In this document: piece after piece, positions 1 through 9,200 of the stretch
Position numbering within the stretch: the stretch's first letter is position 1
How the letters are laid out: each line of letters starts with the position of its first letter
Assembly (NCBI RefSeq): GCF_002563895.1
Contig: NZ_PDJB01000001.1
Location: 6,245,501-6,309,500 of the forward strand
Source of the DNA: Pseudomonas lurida
GTDB taxonomy: Bacteria; Pseudomonadota; Gammaproteobacteria; Pseudomonadales; Pseudomonadaceae
Reading direction: 5' to 3'
Length of the DNA: 64,000 nucleotides
Notes under the pieces: generated by a model
Told to the model about the DNA's origin: nothing
Databases searched by the model: none
Seen by the model: the letters and a program-made list of their open reading frames with translations, nothing else
Made by a program: the position numbers and the translations under genes

Positions 1-1455
1 GCCTACGGCATCGAGGAAGAAAACTTCGCCATCGTCGCCCAAAGCGTCGGGGCGGTGATTGCCGCGACCTGGGTGCACGACTACGCACCGAAAATCCGCG
101 CCTTGGTGCTCGCCTCCCCGGCCTTCAAGGTCAAGCTCTACGTGCCATTCGCACGGCCAGGCCTGGCGCTGATGCGCACGTTTCGCGGCAATTTTTTCGT
201 CAACAGCTACGTCAAGGCCAAGTTCCTCAGCCATGACCCGGAGCGCGTGGCGTCCTACGACAGCGACCCCTTGATCACCAAGGCGATCTCGGTGAACGTA
301 CTGCTCGGCCTGTATGAAGCGGCCGACCGCGTGGTAGCTGATGCCCAGGCAATCCAGGTGCCGACCCAACTGCTGGTCTCCGGCTCCGACTTTGTGGTGC
401 ATCGCAAACCCCAACAGCAATTTTTCGACCGCCTTGGCAGCCTGAAAAAAGAGCTGCACATCCTCCCAGGCTTTTTCCATGACACCCTCGGCGAGCGTGA
501 CCGCGCCACCGCCGTGAACAGCGCCAGGCGCTTTATCCTGCAGAACTTCGAACACCCGCTGGACCGTGCCTCGTTGCTGGATGCAGACAAACTGGGCGCC
601 ACCTGCGCCGAGTCCGAAGCCCTCGCCGCGCCACTGCCGCGCAACTCCGTGCGCGACCTGTATTGGCGCCTGACTCGCGCCAGCATGGGCCTGGGCAAGA
701 ACCTGTCCGACGGCGTGAAGCTGGGCTTTGACACAGGTTTCGACTCCGGCAGTACCCTGGACTACGTGTACCGCAACACGCCGACCGGCAAGGGTGGTTT
801 GGGGCGGATGATCGACACCAACTACCTTAACTCCATCGGCTGGCGCGGCATTCGCCAGCGCAAGCTGAACGTCGAGGAGCTGCTGCGCCTGGCCATGGCC
901 AGGTTGCGCGCCGCTGATCGCCAGGTGCGCATCGTCGATATCGCTGCCGGCCACGGGCGCTACATCCTGGAGGCCTTGCAGGGCGTGTCGCCGCTGCCGG
1001 AATCGATCCTTCTGCGCGACTACAGTGATATCAACGTACGCGACGGTGGCGCATTGATCCGTGAGAAGGGCCTGGGGGATATCGCGCAGTTCGTCAAAGG
1101 TGATGCGTTCGACCGCTCGGACCTGGCGGCACTGGAGCCGAAACCGACACTGGCGGTGGTGTCCGGGTTGTATGAACTGTTTGCCGACAACGGCATGGTC
1201 GGCGGCTCACTGGCCGGACTGGCCGAGGCCGTGGAGCCCGGTGGATACCTGGTCTACACCGGCCAGCCATGGCACCCGCAACTGGAACTGATCGCCCGGG
1301 CACTGACCAGCCATCGCCAGGGCCAGGCCTGGGTCATGCGCCGACGCAGCCAGGCGGAAATGGATCAACTGGTGGAGGCTGCCGGTTTCCGCAAGATCAC
1401 CCAGCGCGTGGATGAGTGGGGCATCTTTACCGTGTCCCTGGCACAGAAGATCTGA
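1..1455 (+). CDS. Alpha/beta-hydrolase fused to class I SAM methyltransferase (5' end missing)
   Basis: The reading frame is open from the first base, so the start lies outside the window; 484 residues are visible. The fragment begins in an alpha/beta-hydrolase fold: AQSVG at residues 13-17 is a nucleophile elbow with Ser15, and a late-domain stretch GFFHDTL near residue 160 would supply the catalytic His. From about residue 220 a second domain follows, with a SAM-binding motif I (DIAAGHGRY, about residues 312-320). The fusion is known as a Pseudomonas protein family of unproven function. It ends 2 bases before the next gene's start, so the two are probably co-translated within a lipid-enzyme operon. 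An acyl-ester hydrolase acting with a lipid methyltransferase is an inference only. Confidence 0.8.
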   Translation, partial: AYGIEEENFAIVAQSVGAVIAATWVHDYAPKIRALVLASPAFKVKLYVPFARPGLALMRTFRGNFFVNSYVKAKFLSHDPERVASYDSDPLITKAISVNVLLGLYEAADRVVADAQAIQVPTQLLVSGSDFVVHRKPQQQFFDRLGSLKKELHILPGFFHDTLGERDRATAVNSARRFILQNFEHPLDRASLLDADKLGATCAESEALAAPLPRNSVRDLYWRLTRASMGLGKNLSDGVKLGFDTGFDSGSTLDYVYRNTPTGKGGLGRMIDTNYLNSIGWRGIRQRKLNVEELLRLAMARLRAADRQVRIVDIAAGHGRYILEALQGVSPLPESILLRDYSDINVRDGGALIREKGLGDIAQFVKGDAFDRSDLAALEPKPTLAVVSGLYELFADNGMVGGSLAGLAEAVEPGGYLVYTGQPWHPQLELIARALTSHRQGQAWVMRRRSQAEMDQLVEAAGFRKITQRVDEWGIFTVSLAQKI

Positions 1456-1457
1456 AC

Positions 1458-2756
1458 ATGCGCGAACCCGGCTTGTTGAAACCCGCGGTCCTCTGGCTGC
1501 TGCTGTTGGCGCCGCTGTTTTTCAGCACCTACGGCTTTGCCACCTGGGTGACCAGCCAGCGCAGCGACGTCGGCACGCTGGTATTTGACTGGGAAGCCCA
1601 TATGCCGTTCTGGGCCTGGACCATCGTGCCCTACTGGTCCATCGACCTGCTCTACGGGTTTTCCCTGCTGCTGCCCAATAGTCGGCATGAGTTGAAACAA
1701 CATGCGCTGCGGCTGCTATCGGCCCAGGTCATCGCGGTCAGTTGCTTCCTGGTCTGGCCGCTGCGCTTCACCTTCGAACGGCCGGAATTGGACGGTGTAT
1801 TTGGCTGGCTGTTTGCGGTGCTGGCAGGGTTCGACAAGCCATTCAACCAGGCGCCATCGCTGCATATCGCACTGCTGGTGATCCTGTGGGTCATGTACCA
1901 GCGTCACACCCAGGGCTTCTGGCGGTGGGCGGTGCATGCTTGGTTCGCCTTGATCGGTATCTCGGTACTGACCACTTATCAACACCACTTTATCGACTTA
2001 CCCACAGGTGCCCTCGCCGGGTGGCTGTGCGTGTGGCTGTGGCCGGTAGAACACCCCAACCCACTGTCGAACGCGCGGCTGACGCGAGACACCAAGCGCT
2101 GGCGCTTGGGCATGCGCTATGGCGTGGGAGCCCTGGCCTTGTTGGTCCTGGCTGTTGTCATGGGTGGCGCATGGCTGTGGATACTGTGGCCGGCGGTATC
2201 CCTTGCCTTGGTCAAGGCGAATTACCTCGTGCTGGGCCCTTCGGGTTTCCAGAAACGCGCCGACGGCCGACTGACGCCTGCCGCGCGCTGGCTGTATGCC
2301 CCATACCTGGCCGGCGCGTGGATCAACTCTCGGCTGTGGACACGCAAGCATCCACAACCCGACCTGATTGTGGATAACGTCTGGCTTGGGCGCATTCCTA
2401 CGACGAGTGAGCAGGAACCCTTCAAGGCCATCGTCGACCTGTGTGCCGAACTGCCAATTAATCCACAGGGCCGCGCCTACCAATGCATCCCGGTGCTGGA
2501 CCTGATCGCGCCGACGCCCGACGAATGCCTGCACGCCGCGCACGCCATAGAACGTCTGCGTTCCAGTGGTCCGTTGCTGGTGTGCTGCGCCCTCGGCTAC
2601 TCACGCAGCGCGACCGCCGTCGCCGCCTGGCTGTTGCACACCGGACGCGCCACGACGGTCGAGCAAGCGCTGGCTATCATTCGTACAGCGCGGGCTGATG
2701 TGGTCCTGCACCCCGCACACCGTGAAGCGTTGGAGGGTTTACCCCATGCCCATTGA
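1458..2756 (+). CDS. PAP2-family phosphatase fused to dual-specificity phosphatase
   Basis: The protein has 432 residues if it starts at ATG 1458, which directly follows the previous stop; an in-frame upstream ATG at 1416 lies inside the previous gene and is unlikely. The N-terminal half is a polytopic membrane domain with a PAP2-like QAPSLH motif (about residues 131-136) and a later TYQHHFIDLP motif, matching the second and third PAP2 signatures with Gly of PSGH replaced by Leu. The C-terminal domain carries a CX5R phosphatase loop, CALGYSRS, with Cys377 and Arg383. Both halves are phosphatases, which fits dephosphorylation of a phosphorylated lipid intermediate such as a phosphatidylglycerophosphate-like compound. 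Substrate is inferred from the neighbouring acyltransferase and cytidylyltransferase genes. Confidence 0.85.
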   Translation: MREPGLLKPAVLWLLLLAPLFFSTYGFATWVTSQRSDVGTLVFDWEAHMPFWAWTIVPYWSIDLLYGFSLLLPNSRHELKQHALRLLSAQVIAVSCFLVWPLRFTFERPELDGVFGWLFAVLAGFDKPFNQAPSLHIALLVILWVMYQRHTQGFWRWAVHAWFALIGISVLTTYQHHFIDLPTGALAGWLCVWLWPVEHPNPLSNARLTRDTKRWRLGMRYGVGALALLVLAVVMGGAWLWILWPAVSLALVKANYLVLGPSGFQKRADGRLTPAARWLYAPYLAGAWINSRLWTRKHPQPDLIVDNVWLGRIPTTSEQEPFKAIVDLCAELPINPQGRAYQCIPVLDLIAPTPDECLHAAHAIERLRSSGPLLVCCALGYSRSATAVAAWLLHTGRATTVEQALAIIRTARADVVLHPAHREALEGLPHAH

Positions 2757-3189
2757 TATGGAACTCCAGGTGGTCGCCAGCCTGTTACGGCGTGGCCGTT
2801 CACTGGATCAGTTATCCACAGGCCTGACGCTGGTCGGCGTGTTGTTCGGCCTGGCGCAACTGCTGATGGCCAGTATTGCGCCGATTTGCCTGCTGCTGAG
2901 CCTGTGGATGATTATCCTCGGCCTGTTGCAAAAGTATTGGGCGCTGCGCGTGGCCTTTGATGCAGACCTGTTCACCCTGCTCGCCCGTGACATCGAGCGC
3001 ACCCCAGACCTCGACCAAACCCTGCAAACGCTTGGCCTGCAATCTGCCAAACGCGCCGGCCGGCCCTGGACCGAGCGCCGCCGTGGGGCGCTCAAACTGT
3101 TGCGCAAACAAGCCTGGCTGCTCGGCGCGCAAGCGCTGCTGACCCTGGGCGTGATACTCGCCAGCCCTTGGCTGCCTTTCGCCGGATAA
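2746..3189 (+). CDS. Small membrane protein of the lipid operon
   Basis: The product has 147 residues. The ATG at 2746 overlaps the end of the preceding gene by 11 bases, indicating translational coupling. Two adjacent hydrophobic helices lie near residues 25-62 and another near the C-terminus (about 125-143), with a charged middle section. I do not recognise a catalytic motif. The position between a PAP2/DSP phosphatase and an acyltransferase suggests an accessory role in the same lipid pathway, but nothing in the sequence shows what it does. Confidence 0.8.
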   Translation: MPIDMELQVVASLLRRGRSLDQLSTGLTLVGVLFGLAQLLMASIAPICLLLSLWMIILGLLQKYWALRVAFDADLFTLLARDIERTPDLDQTLQTLGLQSAKRAGRPWTERRRGALKLLRKQAWLLGAQALLTLGVILASPWLPFAG

Positions 3190-3198
3190 GGAATTCCC

Positions 3199-3819
3199 AT
3201 GTTCGAACCCGTGGTCGCCACGTTGATTACTTCGATGGCCCGCACCGTCACCGGGGCCCGCAGCCTGTGGCTGGGTTGCGCGCCTGTGCCGGTGCAACGC
3301 ATCTATTTCGCCAACCACAGCAGTCACGGCGACTTTGTATTGGTGTGGGCATCACTGCCGCAGAACCTGCGCAAATTCACGCGCCCGGTGGCTGGTAGCG
3401 ATTACTGGAACAAAAGCGCCCTGCGCCGCTACATCATCAACCGCGTGTTCAACGGCGTATTGATCGACCGCGAACGCAAGGACCCTGTGGATAACCCCCT
3501 GCAGCCCATGCTCAACGCCCTGGAAGGCGGCGACTCGCTGATCATCTTCCCCGAAGGCACGCGCAATCTCGAGGACGGCCTGCTGCCGTTCAAAAGCGGG
3601 TTGTATCACTTGGCCAATAGTTACCCACAGGCGCAATTGATCCCGGTGTGGATCGCCAACCTCAACCGGGTCATGCCCAAGGGCCGCGTACTGCCGCTGC
3701 CCCTGCTGTGCACAACCAGCTTCGGCGCACCGCTGCAACTGGAAGAAGGCGAAGACAAAGCCGCCTTCCTCGCGCGCGCCCGCGATGCCCTGCTCGCCCT
3801 TGCCCCGGAGCCTGTCTGA
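3199..3819 (+). CDS. PlsC-family lysophospholipid acyltransferase
   Basis: This 206-residue protein shows the glycerolipid acyltransferase signatures: NHSSHGDF, the HX4D catalytic motif, near residue 36, and FPEGTRN near residue 116, which binds the phosphate of the acceptor. Family members transfer an acyl chain from acyl-ACP or acyl-CoA to a lysophospholipid at the inner membrane. It is shorter than canonical PlsC and lacks an obvious N-terminal membrane anchor. The window contains a second, more canonical acyltransferase at 50.4 kb, so this one is probably specialised for the operon's product. A possible ribosome-binding sequence (ggataagg) lies just upstream. Confidence 0.88.
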   Translation: MFEPVVATLITSMARTVTGARSLWLGCAPVPVQRIYFANHSSHGDFVLVWASLPQNLRKFTRPVAGSDYWNKSALRRYIINRVFNGVLIDRERKDPVDNPLQPMLNALEGGDSLIIFPEGTRNLEDGLLPFKSGLYHLANSYPQAQLIPVWIANLNRVMPKGRVLPLPLLCTTSFGAPLQLEEGEDKAAFLARARDALLALAPEPV

Positions 3820-3820
3820 C

Positions 3821-4753
3821 ATGGATAGCCAAACCCTGATGTTGTTCGGCGGCATCGGCGCGATCCTGGTGCTCGCCTCGTTGATCGGCCTGATCCTCAA
3901 GCTGCGCACCCGTGGCACCCCCAACGCGGTGATCGACAACCTCAATGCCCGCATCAATGCCTGGTGGGTGATGGTGGTGGTCATTGGCATCGCTTTCTGG
4001 CTGGGTACCGGCGCGGTGATCCTGCTGTTCTACGCGGTGTCCTTCTACGCCCTGCGTGAATTCCTCACCCTCACGCCCACCCGTCGCAGCGACTACCCGG
4101 CGCTGGTCGCCGCGTTCTACCTGGCACTGCCGCTGCAATACCTGCTGATCTACTCCGACTGGTACGGGCTGTTCTCTATCTTCATACCGGTGTACGTGTT
4201 CCTGCTGCTGCCGATCCTCGCCTCCCTTGGCGGCGACAGCACGCACTTCCTGGAGCGAGCCTCGAAAGTGCAGTGGGGCCTGATGATCGCCGTGTTCTGC
4301 GTGTCGTTCGTGCCCGCCCTGCTCACCCTCGACATCCCCGGCTACGAAGGCCGCAACCTGCTGCTGATCGCCTACCTGGTGATTGTGGTGCAGCTGTCTG
4401 ACGTGCTGCAGTACGTGTGCGGCAAGCTCTTCGGCAAACACAAGATTGCGCCTAACCTGTCACCCTCGAAGACGGTGGAAGGGTTTGTCGGCGGGATTTT
4501 GCTCTCGTCCCTGATCGGTGCGGCATTGTGGTGGACCACCCCGTTCAACCCATGGCAGTCGTTTTTGATTGCGCTGTTGATCAACCTGCTCGGGTTCGCC
4601 GGCGGCATCGTGATGTCGGCGATCAAGCGCGACCGGGGCGTGAAGGACTGGGGCCATATGATCGAAGGACACGGCGGAATGCTGGATCGGCTGGATTCGG
4701 TGTGCTTCGCCGCGCCCATCTTCTTCCATCTCGTGCGCTACTGGTGGACCTGA
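3821..4753 (+). CDS. Phosphatidate cytidylyltransferase (CdsA family)
   Basis: The protein has 310 residues from ATG 3821, one base after the previous stop. It is strongly hydrophobic with about eight membrane helices. The CDP-diglyceride synthase signature is visible in two parts: SPSKTVEGFVGG near residues 214-225 and the C-terminal IKRDRGVKDWG...HGGMLDRLDS near residues 268-293. CdsA makes CDP-diacylglycerol from CTP and phosphatidic acid. Because the essential cdsA normally sits with uppS and dxr, this is likely a second, accessory copy devoted to the local lipid pathway. It is the last gene of the operon and is followed by a REP pair. Confidence 0.88.
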   Translation: MDSQTLMLFGGIGAILVLASLIGLILKLRTRGTPNAVIDNLNARINAWWVMVVVIGIAFWLGTGAVILLFYAVSFYALREFLTLTPTRRSDYPALVAAFYLALPLQYLLIYSDWYGLFSIFIPVYVFLLLPILASLGGDSTHFLERASKVQWGLMIAVFCVSFVPALLTLDIPGYEGRNLLLIAYLVIVVQLSDVLQYVCGKLFGKHKIAPNLSPSKTVEGFVGGILLSSLIGAALWWTTPFNPWQSFLIALLINLLGFAGGIVMSAIKRDRGVKDWGHMIEGHGGMLDRLDSVCFAAPIFFHLVRYWWT

Positions 4754-4786
4754 CCCACCCACCTAAGACCCTATGGAGATCAACAA

Positions 4787-4862
4787 GCGGGCTTGCTCGC
4801 GATCGCGCTGTGTCAGCCAACGAACGTAACGGCTGATATACCGCCTTCGCGAGCAAGCCCGC
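4787..4862. repeat. REP palindrome pair (REPIN)
   Basis: Two inverted copies of a 16-base element, gcgggcttgctcgcga at 4787-4802 and its reverse complement at 4847-4862, enclose a 44-base spacer. This is the layout of the P. fluorescens REPIN family. It lies between the convergent cdsA-like gene and the Lrp-type regulator, a typical intergenic site, and could fold into a large stem-loop that terminates or stabilises both transcripts. Confidence 0.88.
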
Positions 4863-4898
4863 TCCCGCACCCGTCTTGTGTCGATTTCAGATCCTCTA

Positions 4899-5381
4899 TC
4901 AACCCGGTAAATGCCCCAGCGGCAACGCCCCTGGGGTTTTCACGGTCTGGATCGCGAAGTTGCTGCGGATGTCCCTCACCCCCGGCAGTTTCAGCAGGCT
5001 GCCAGTGACAAATCGCTCATAGCCGCGCAGGTCCGGCACCACCACCTGCAGCAGAAAGTCCGATTCGCCCGACACCAGGAACGCCGAGATCACTTCCGGC
5101 AGCGCCGTCACCGCCTCGCGAAAGGCGTTGGCCTCGGTGTCGTTATGCCGCTCCACCTTGACGCCAACAAACACCATCATCCCCAGTCCCACTTCGTCGC
5201 GATCCAGCGTGGCCTGGTAGCCGCGAATCACGCCGGCCTCTTCCAGCAGACGCACGCGCCGCAGGCAGGGTGAAGCGGACAATCCGATCTCGTCCGCCAG
5301 TTGGACGTTGCTCAGGCGGCCATCGCGTTGCAGGGCTTCGAGAATCTTGCGGTCAAACGCATCGAGTTTAAGATTTGGCAT
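4899..5381 (-). CDS. Lrp/AsnC-family transcriptional regulator
   Basis: The product has 160 residues from ATG 5381 (MPNLKLDAFDRKIL), the usual family start; a longer frame upstream to 5492 lacks family similarity. An N-terminal helix-turn-helix (residues about 10-55, LSNVQLADEIGLSASPCLRR) precedes the AsnC ligand-binding domain (about 70-150). It is divergent from a LysE-type exporter gene beginning 126 bp away. Lrp-family regulators are commonly paired with amino-acid exporters they control, so it probably activates that exporter when its amino acid accumulates. The ligand is not evident. Confidence 0.92.
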   Translation of the reverse strand: MPNLKLDAFDRKILEALQRDGRLSNVQLADEIGLSASPCLRRVRLLEEAGVIRGYQATLDRDEVGLGMMVFVGVKVERHNDTEANAFREAVTALPEVISAFLVSGESDFLLQVVVPDLRGYERFVTGSLLKLPGVRDIRSNFAIQTVKTPGALPLGHLPG

Positions 5382-5507
5382 AAGTGAATGGCTGTTCAGG
5401 TTTTTAGTGGCAGACAGTGCCAAGACTAGACGCTTTTCTAGCTGACTACGCAAGCACCTGCCCTGCCCTCCCGCCCTAGAATTGGCAAACAAACAAGGGG
5501 GTGAGAC

Positions 5508-6137
5508 ATGGCGGAACTCTGGTTATTTCTGGTGGCCCTTTCAGTGGCGTTTCTATTGCCCGGGCCGGACATGATCCTGTTGCTGCAAACCGGCGCGCGC
5601 CAGGGCAAGGCCTTGGCGCTGACCACGGCGATTGGCTTGGGGCTGGCCCGCGCCTGCCATGTGGCATTGGCAGGCATGGGGCTGGCGACCTTGTTCAAAG
5701 TGGCGCCATGGACGTTCGATGTCGTGCGCCTGGGCGGCGCGGCCTACCTGTTGTGGCTGGGTGTTCAATGCCTGCGCTCGACGATGCTGCCGTCCCTCGA
5801 TACCGCGAACACGCCTCCAACACGGCATGCCTGGCGCGCGGCCTTTCAGCGAGGCTTGCTGACCAACCTGCTCAACCCCAAGGCGCTGCTGTTCTGCTCG
5901 GTACTGCTGCCACAATTCATCAACCCGCAGGCCGGCCCGGTGGCGACGCAATTTGCGTTGCTGGGGGTGATCCTGGTGAGCCTCGGCTTCGTGTTCGATT
6001 GCTGCTACGCCCTGGCAGGCGCGCGCATCGGCCAGTGGCTGGCGCGCAATCGCGCCGCGCAGCGTATGCAGCAGTGGTTATTCGGCAGTCTCTTGATCGG
6101 TTTTGCGCTACGTCTCACGTTTGTGCAACACACCTAG
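5508..6137 (+). CDS. LysE-family amino-acid exporter
   Basis: This 209-residue inner-membrane protein shows the LysE/RhtB pattern: about six helices, an N-terminal FLLPGPDMILLLQTGARQGK motif near residues 15-35, and LLTNLLNPKALLFCSVLLPQF near residues 121-141. Family members export amino acids such as lysine, threonine or homoserine. A ribosome-binding sequence (gggggtgag) precedes the ATG. It is divergently arranged with the Lrp-type gene, the likely regulator. The substrate cannot be read from the sequence. Confidence 0.92.
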   Translation: MAELWLFLVALSVAFLLPGPDMILLLQTGARQGKALALTTAIGLGLARACHVALAGMGLATLFKVAPWTFDVVRLGGAAYLLWLGVQCLRSTMLPSLDTANTPPTRHAWRAAFQRGLLTNLLNPKALLFCSVLLPQFINPQAGPVATQFALLGVILVSLGFVFDCCYALAGARIGQWLARNRAAQRMQQWLFGSLLIGFALRLTFVQHT

Positions 6138-6204
6138 CGGGCAGCGTATCTGCGTCATCTTTTGTATCAAAGACGCGTGTAAGATACGCCGCACTTAGCC
6201 AGGG

Positions 6205-9200
6205 ATGCTCACCATGTTCGATTCGTTCAAAGCGATCAGCCGCCGTATTATCGGTGCGTTATTGACAGTGGTGGGGGCCGTCTTTGGCCAATGGCATCCG
6301 CCCCTCTGGCTGCGTGCAATTGGCCGTGGGCTCACGAACCTGGGCAGCAAGGCCCGCCGTTATCCACGTCAAACCGGTGCAGGCTTGCTGGGGCTGGTGT
6401 TGCTGGCCGCCGCCGCTTTCTACGGCTGGCACTGGTATTCCAACCTGCCACAGCCGCACACCGCGAGCTATTCGCTGCACAAACCGAACCTTACCGACTA
6501 CACCCAGCAAACGCCGGTTGTGGATAACTTGCAGGTGCGTTTCGGCGAATCCGTGGCCCCACTGGCCGCCATCGGCAAACCCGTCACCGAGGGCATCACC
6601 CTCAAACCTGCGGTCGCGGGCACTTGGCGCTGGGCGGATGACCGCAGCCTGCTGTTCGTACCGGAAAAAGACTGGCCCATCGACGCCCATTACACTGTCG
6701 ACCTGGCCAAGAAAAACCTGCTGGCTGACGGCGTGTTGCTGGACCAATACAGCACTCAGTTTTCCACCCAACCGTTCCGTGCCACCCTGGCGCAAAACGA
6801 GCTGTACCAAGACCCGTCCAATCCAACGCTGAAGCAGCTGGTGGCAACGTTCCGTTTTTCCCACCCCGTGGATGAAGACACCCTGCGCAAGCGCGTCACG
6901 GTGACCCTCGGCAAAGGCCTGGCTTACCGCGACGCCCAATTGCCCAACCGCCCCGAAATCACCTTCGACGAGAAAAAACTCAACGCCTACGTACGCTCAG
7001 CCGCGCTCGCTACGCCGTTGGAAAGTACGCCGGTGAGCGCCAAGCTCGACGAGGGCATCAAGGCCCGTGACGGCGGCAACGCCAGCACCACACCGCTGGT
7101 GGCGCAAGTCACCGTGCCCGGTCGCTATCGCCTGACCTTCACCGGGGCCGACGTGAGCTTTGTCGACAACGAACGTGGCGAGCCGGAGCCGGTACTGATG
7201 TTCAGCAGCTCCAGCGCCGTGGCCGACGAAACCATCGCCGGCAAGGTCCAGGCCTGGCTGTTGCCGGAAAAGGCCCAGGACGACACGCGCCCCTACAGCA
7301 GCAGCGACATCGATGACGCCCTGCTCGCCCGCAGCACCCGGATCAACCTGACCCATGTGCCCAGCGTCGAACCGCTGAATACCCTGCACGCCTTCAAGTT
7401 CAAGGCCCCGGCCGGACGTGCCGTGTATGTGCGTGTACCCGCCAACCTGGAAGCCATCGGCGGCTATCTGGCGAAGAATCCTACGGCGTCGCTGATCAGC
7501 ATGCCGGCGTACCCGCGCACCTTGCAGTTCCTGTCCGACGGCGCCTTGCTCAGCCTCAATGGCGAAAAACGCCTGGGCTTCATGGCCCGTGGTGTACCGG
7601 GCGCCCACGTGGAAATCGCCCGCCTGTTACCTAACCAACTGCAACACCTGGTGGACCAGAGCAGCGGGAGCTTTGCCCGGCCGAACTTCGGCAACGAGTA
7701 TTTTGATCGCATGGTCGAGCGTCAGTCGCTGGACATCCCGCTGTCATCCAATGACCCCGCGAAGACCGTCTACGACAATGTTGACCTCAGCCACTACCTC
7801 ACCGCCAATGGCGGCCGGCGGGGCATTTTCGTGCTCAAGCTCAGCCCGCAGGATGACCCGGCACCGCGTACGTTCGAGTACGACCGCAGCAGTACCAGCG
7901 ACCTGCGTTTCATCGTGGTGACGGACCTGGGCATCATCGCCAAGCGTTCCAGCGATGGCAGCCACGATGTGTATGTGCAGTCCATCGGCAATGGTTCGCC
8001 CGTGTCTGACGCGCAAGTCGACATCATCGGCCGCAACGGTTTGCCGGTGAGCAGCGGCCACACTGACGCCGAAGGCCATGCGCATTTCGCCAAGCTCGAT
8101 GAACTGCGCCGTGAGAAAACGCCGCTGATGTATGTGGTCACTCGCGGCAATGACCAGTCCTTCCTGCCAATCGCCCGCCAATCCCAGCAGTTGGATTTGT
8201 CGCGTTTTGACGTAGGCGGTCTGGAAGAAGACGGCGCGATTGATCGCCTGAGCGCCTACCTGTTTACCGACCGCGGCCTGTACCGGCCCGGAGAGACCGC
8301 ACACCTGGGCATGATCGTGCGCAGCGGCAATTGGAAGGGTGCACTGCAAGGCTTGCCGGTGGAGCTGCAAATCACCGACCCCCGTGGCCTGGAAGTGATT
8401 CGCCAGCCGTTGAAGCTGTCCGCCAGCGGTTTTGAAACCTTTGATTTCCCCAGTAGCGAAGTCGCCCCCGCCGGGGAATACACCGCGACCTTGCAGTTGA
8501 TTGGCCAGAAGCAGACCCGCACCGACTTGGGCAGCGTGAACTTCAAGGTCCGCGACTTCGAACCGGACCGCATGAAGGTCAGCCTGAGCCTGCATGACAC
8601 CCCAGTGCAGGGCTGGATTCCACCGGACCAGGTGGTGGCCAAGGTCACTGCCATGCACCTGTTCGGCGCTCCGGCCTCCGGCCGGCGTGTCACCGTGAAA
8701 ATGTCCCTGAGCCCGACGCTAGCGGCCTTTGACCGTTATCCGGACTACCGTTTCCGCCTCAACGATTCCCTGGAAGACGCGACTACCGAAGACCTGGCCG
8801 AAACCACTGTCGACGACAATGGCCAGGCCGTACTCGACCTCAACCTGCAACGCTTCGCCAACAGCACCTACCGCCTGCAGGTGATGACCCAGGTGTTCGA
8901 GGCCGAAGGCGGCCGTAATGTCGCGGCGCAAAGTGCCTTGCTGGTGTCGTCCGCGCCCTACCTGGTAGGTGTGAAAAGTCAGGACTCGCTGTCGTACATC
9001 GCCAAGGACGCGCCGCGCCAGGTGCAATGGCTGGCTGTGGCGCCGGACCTCACGCCTGTGGCGGTGGACGGCCTGACCAGCGAAGTGGTCGAGCACCGTT
9101 ATGTGTCGGTGCTGGTGAAACAGTCCAACGGCACCTACAAGTACGAGTCGCGGATCAAGAACATCAGCCAGCCGGCCTCGCCGCTGGTCATGACCAAGGA

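Noticed and set aside
7600..7617. cccacgtggaaat as a parS site in the macroglobulin gene
   Set aside because: Only the central palindrome matches; both outer arms fail, and it is 32 kb from oriC.
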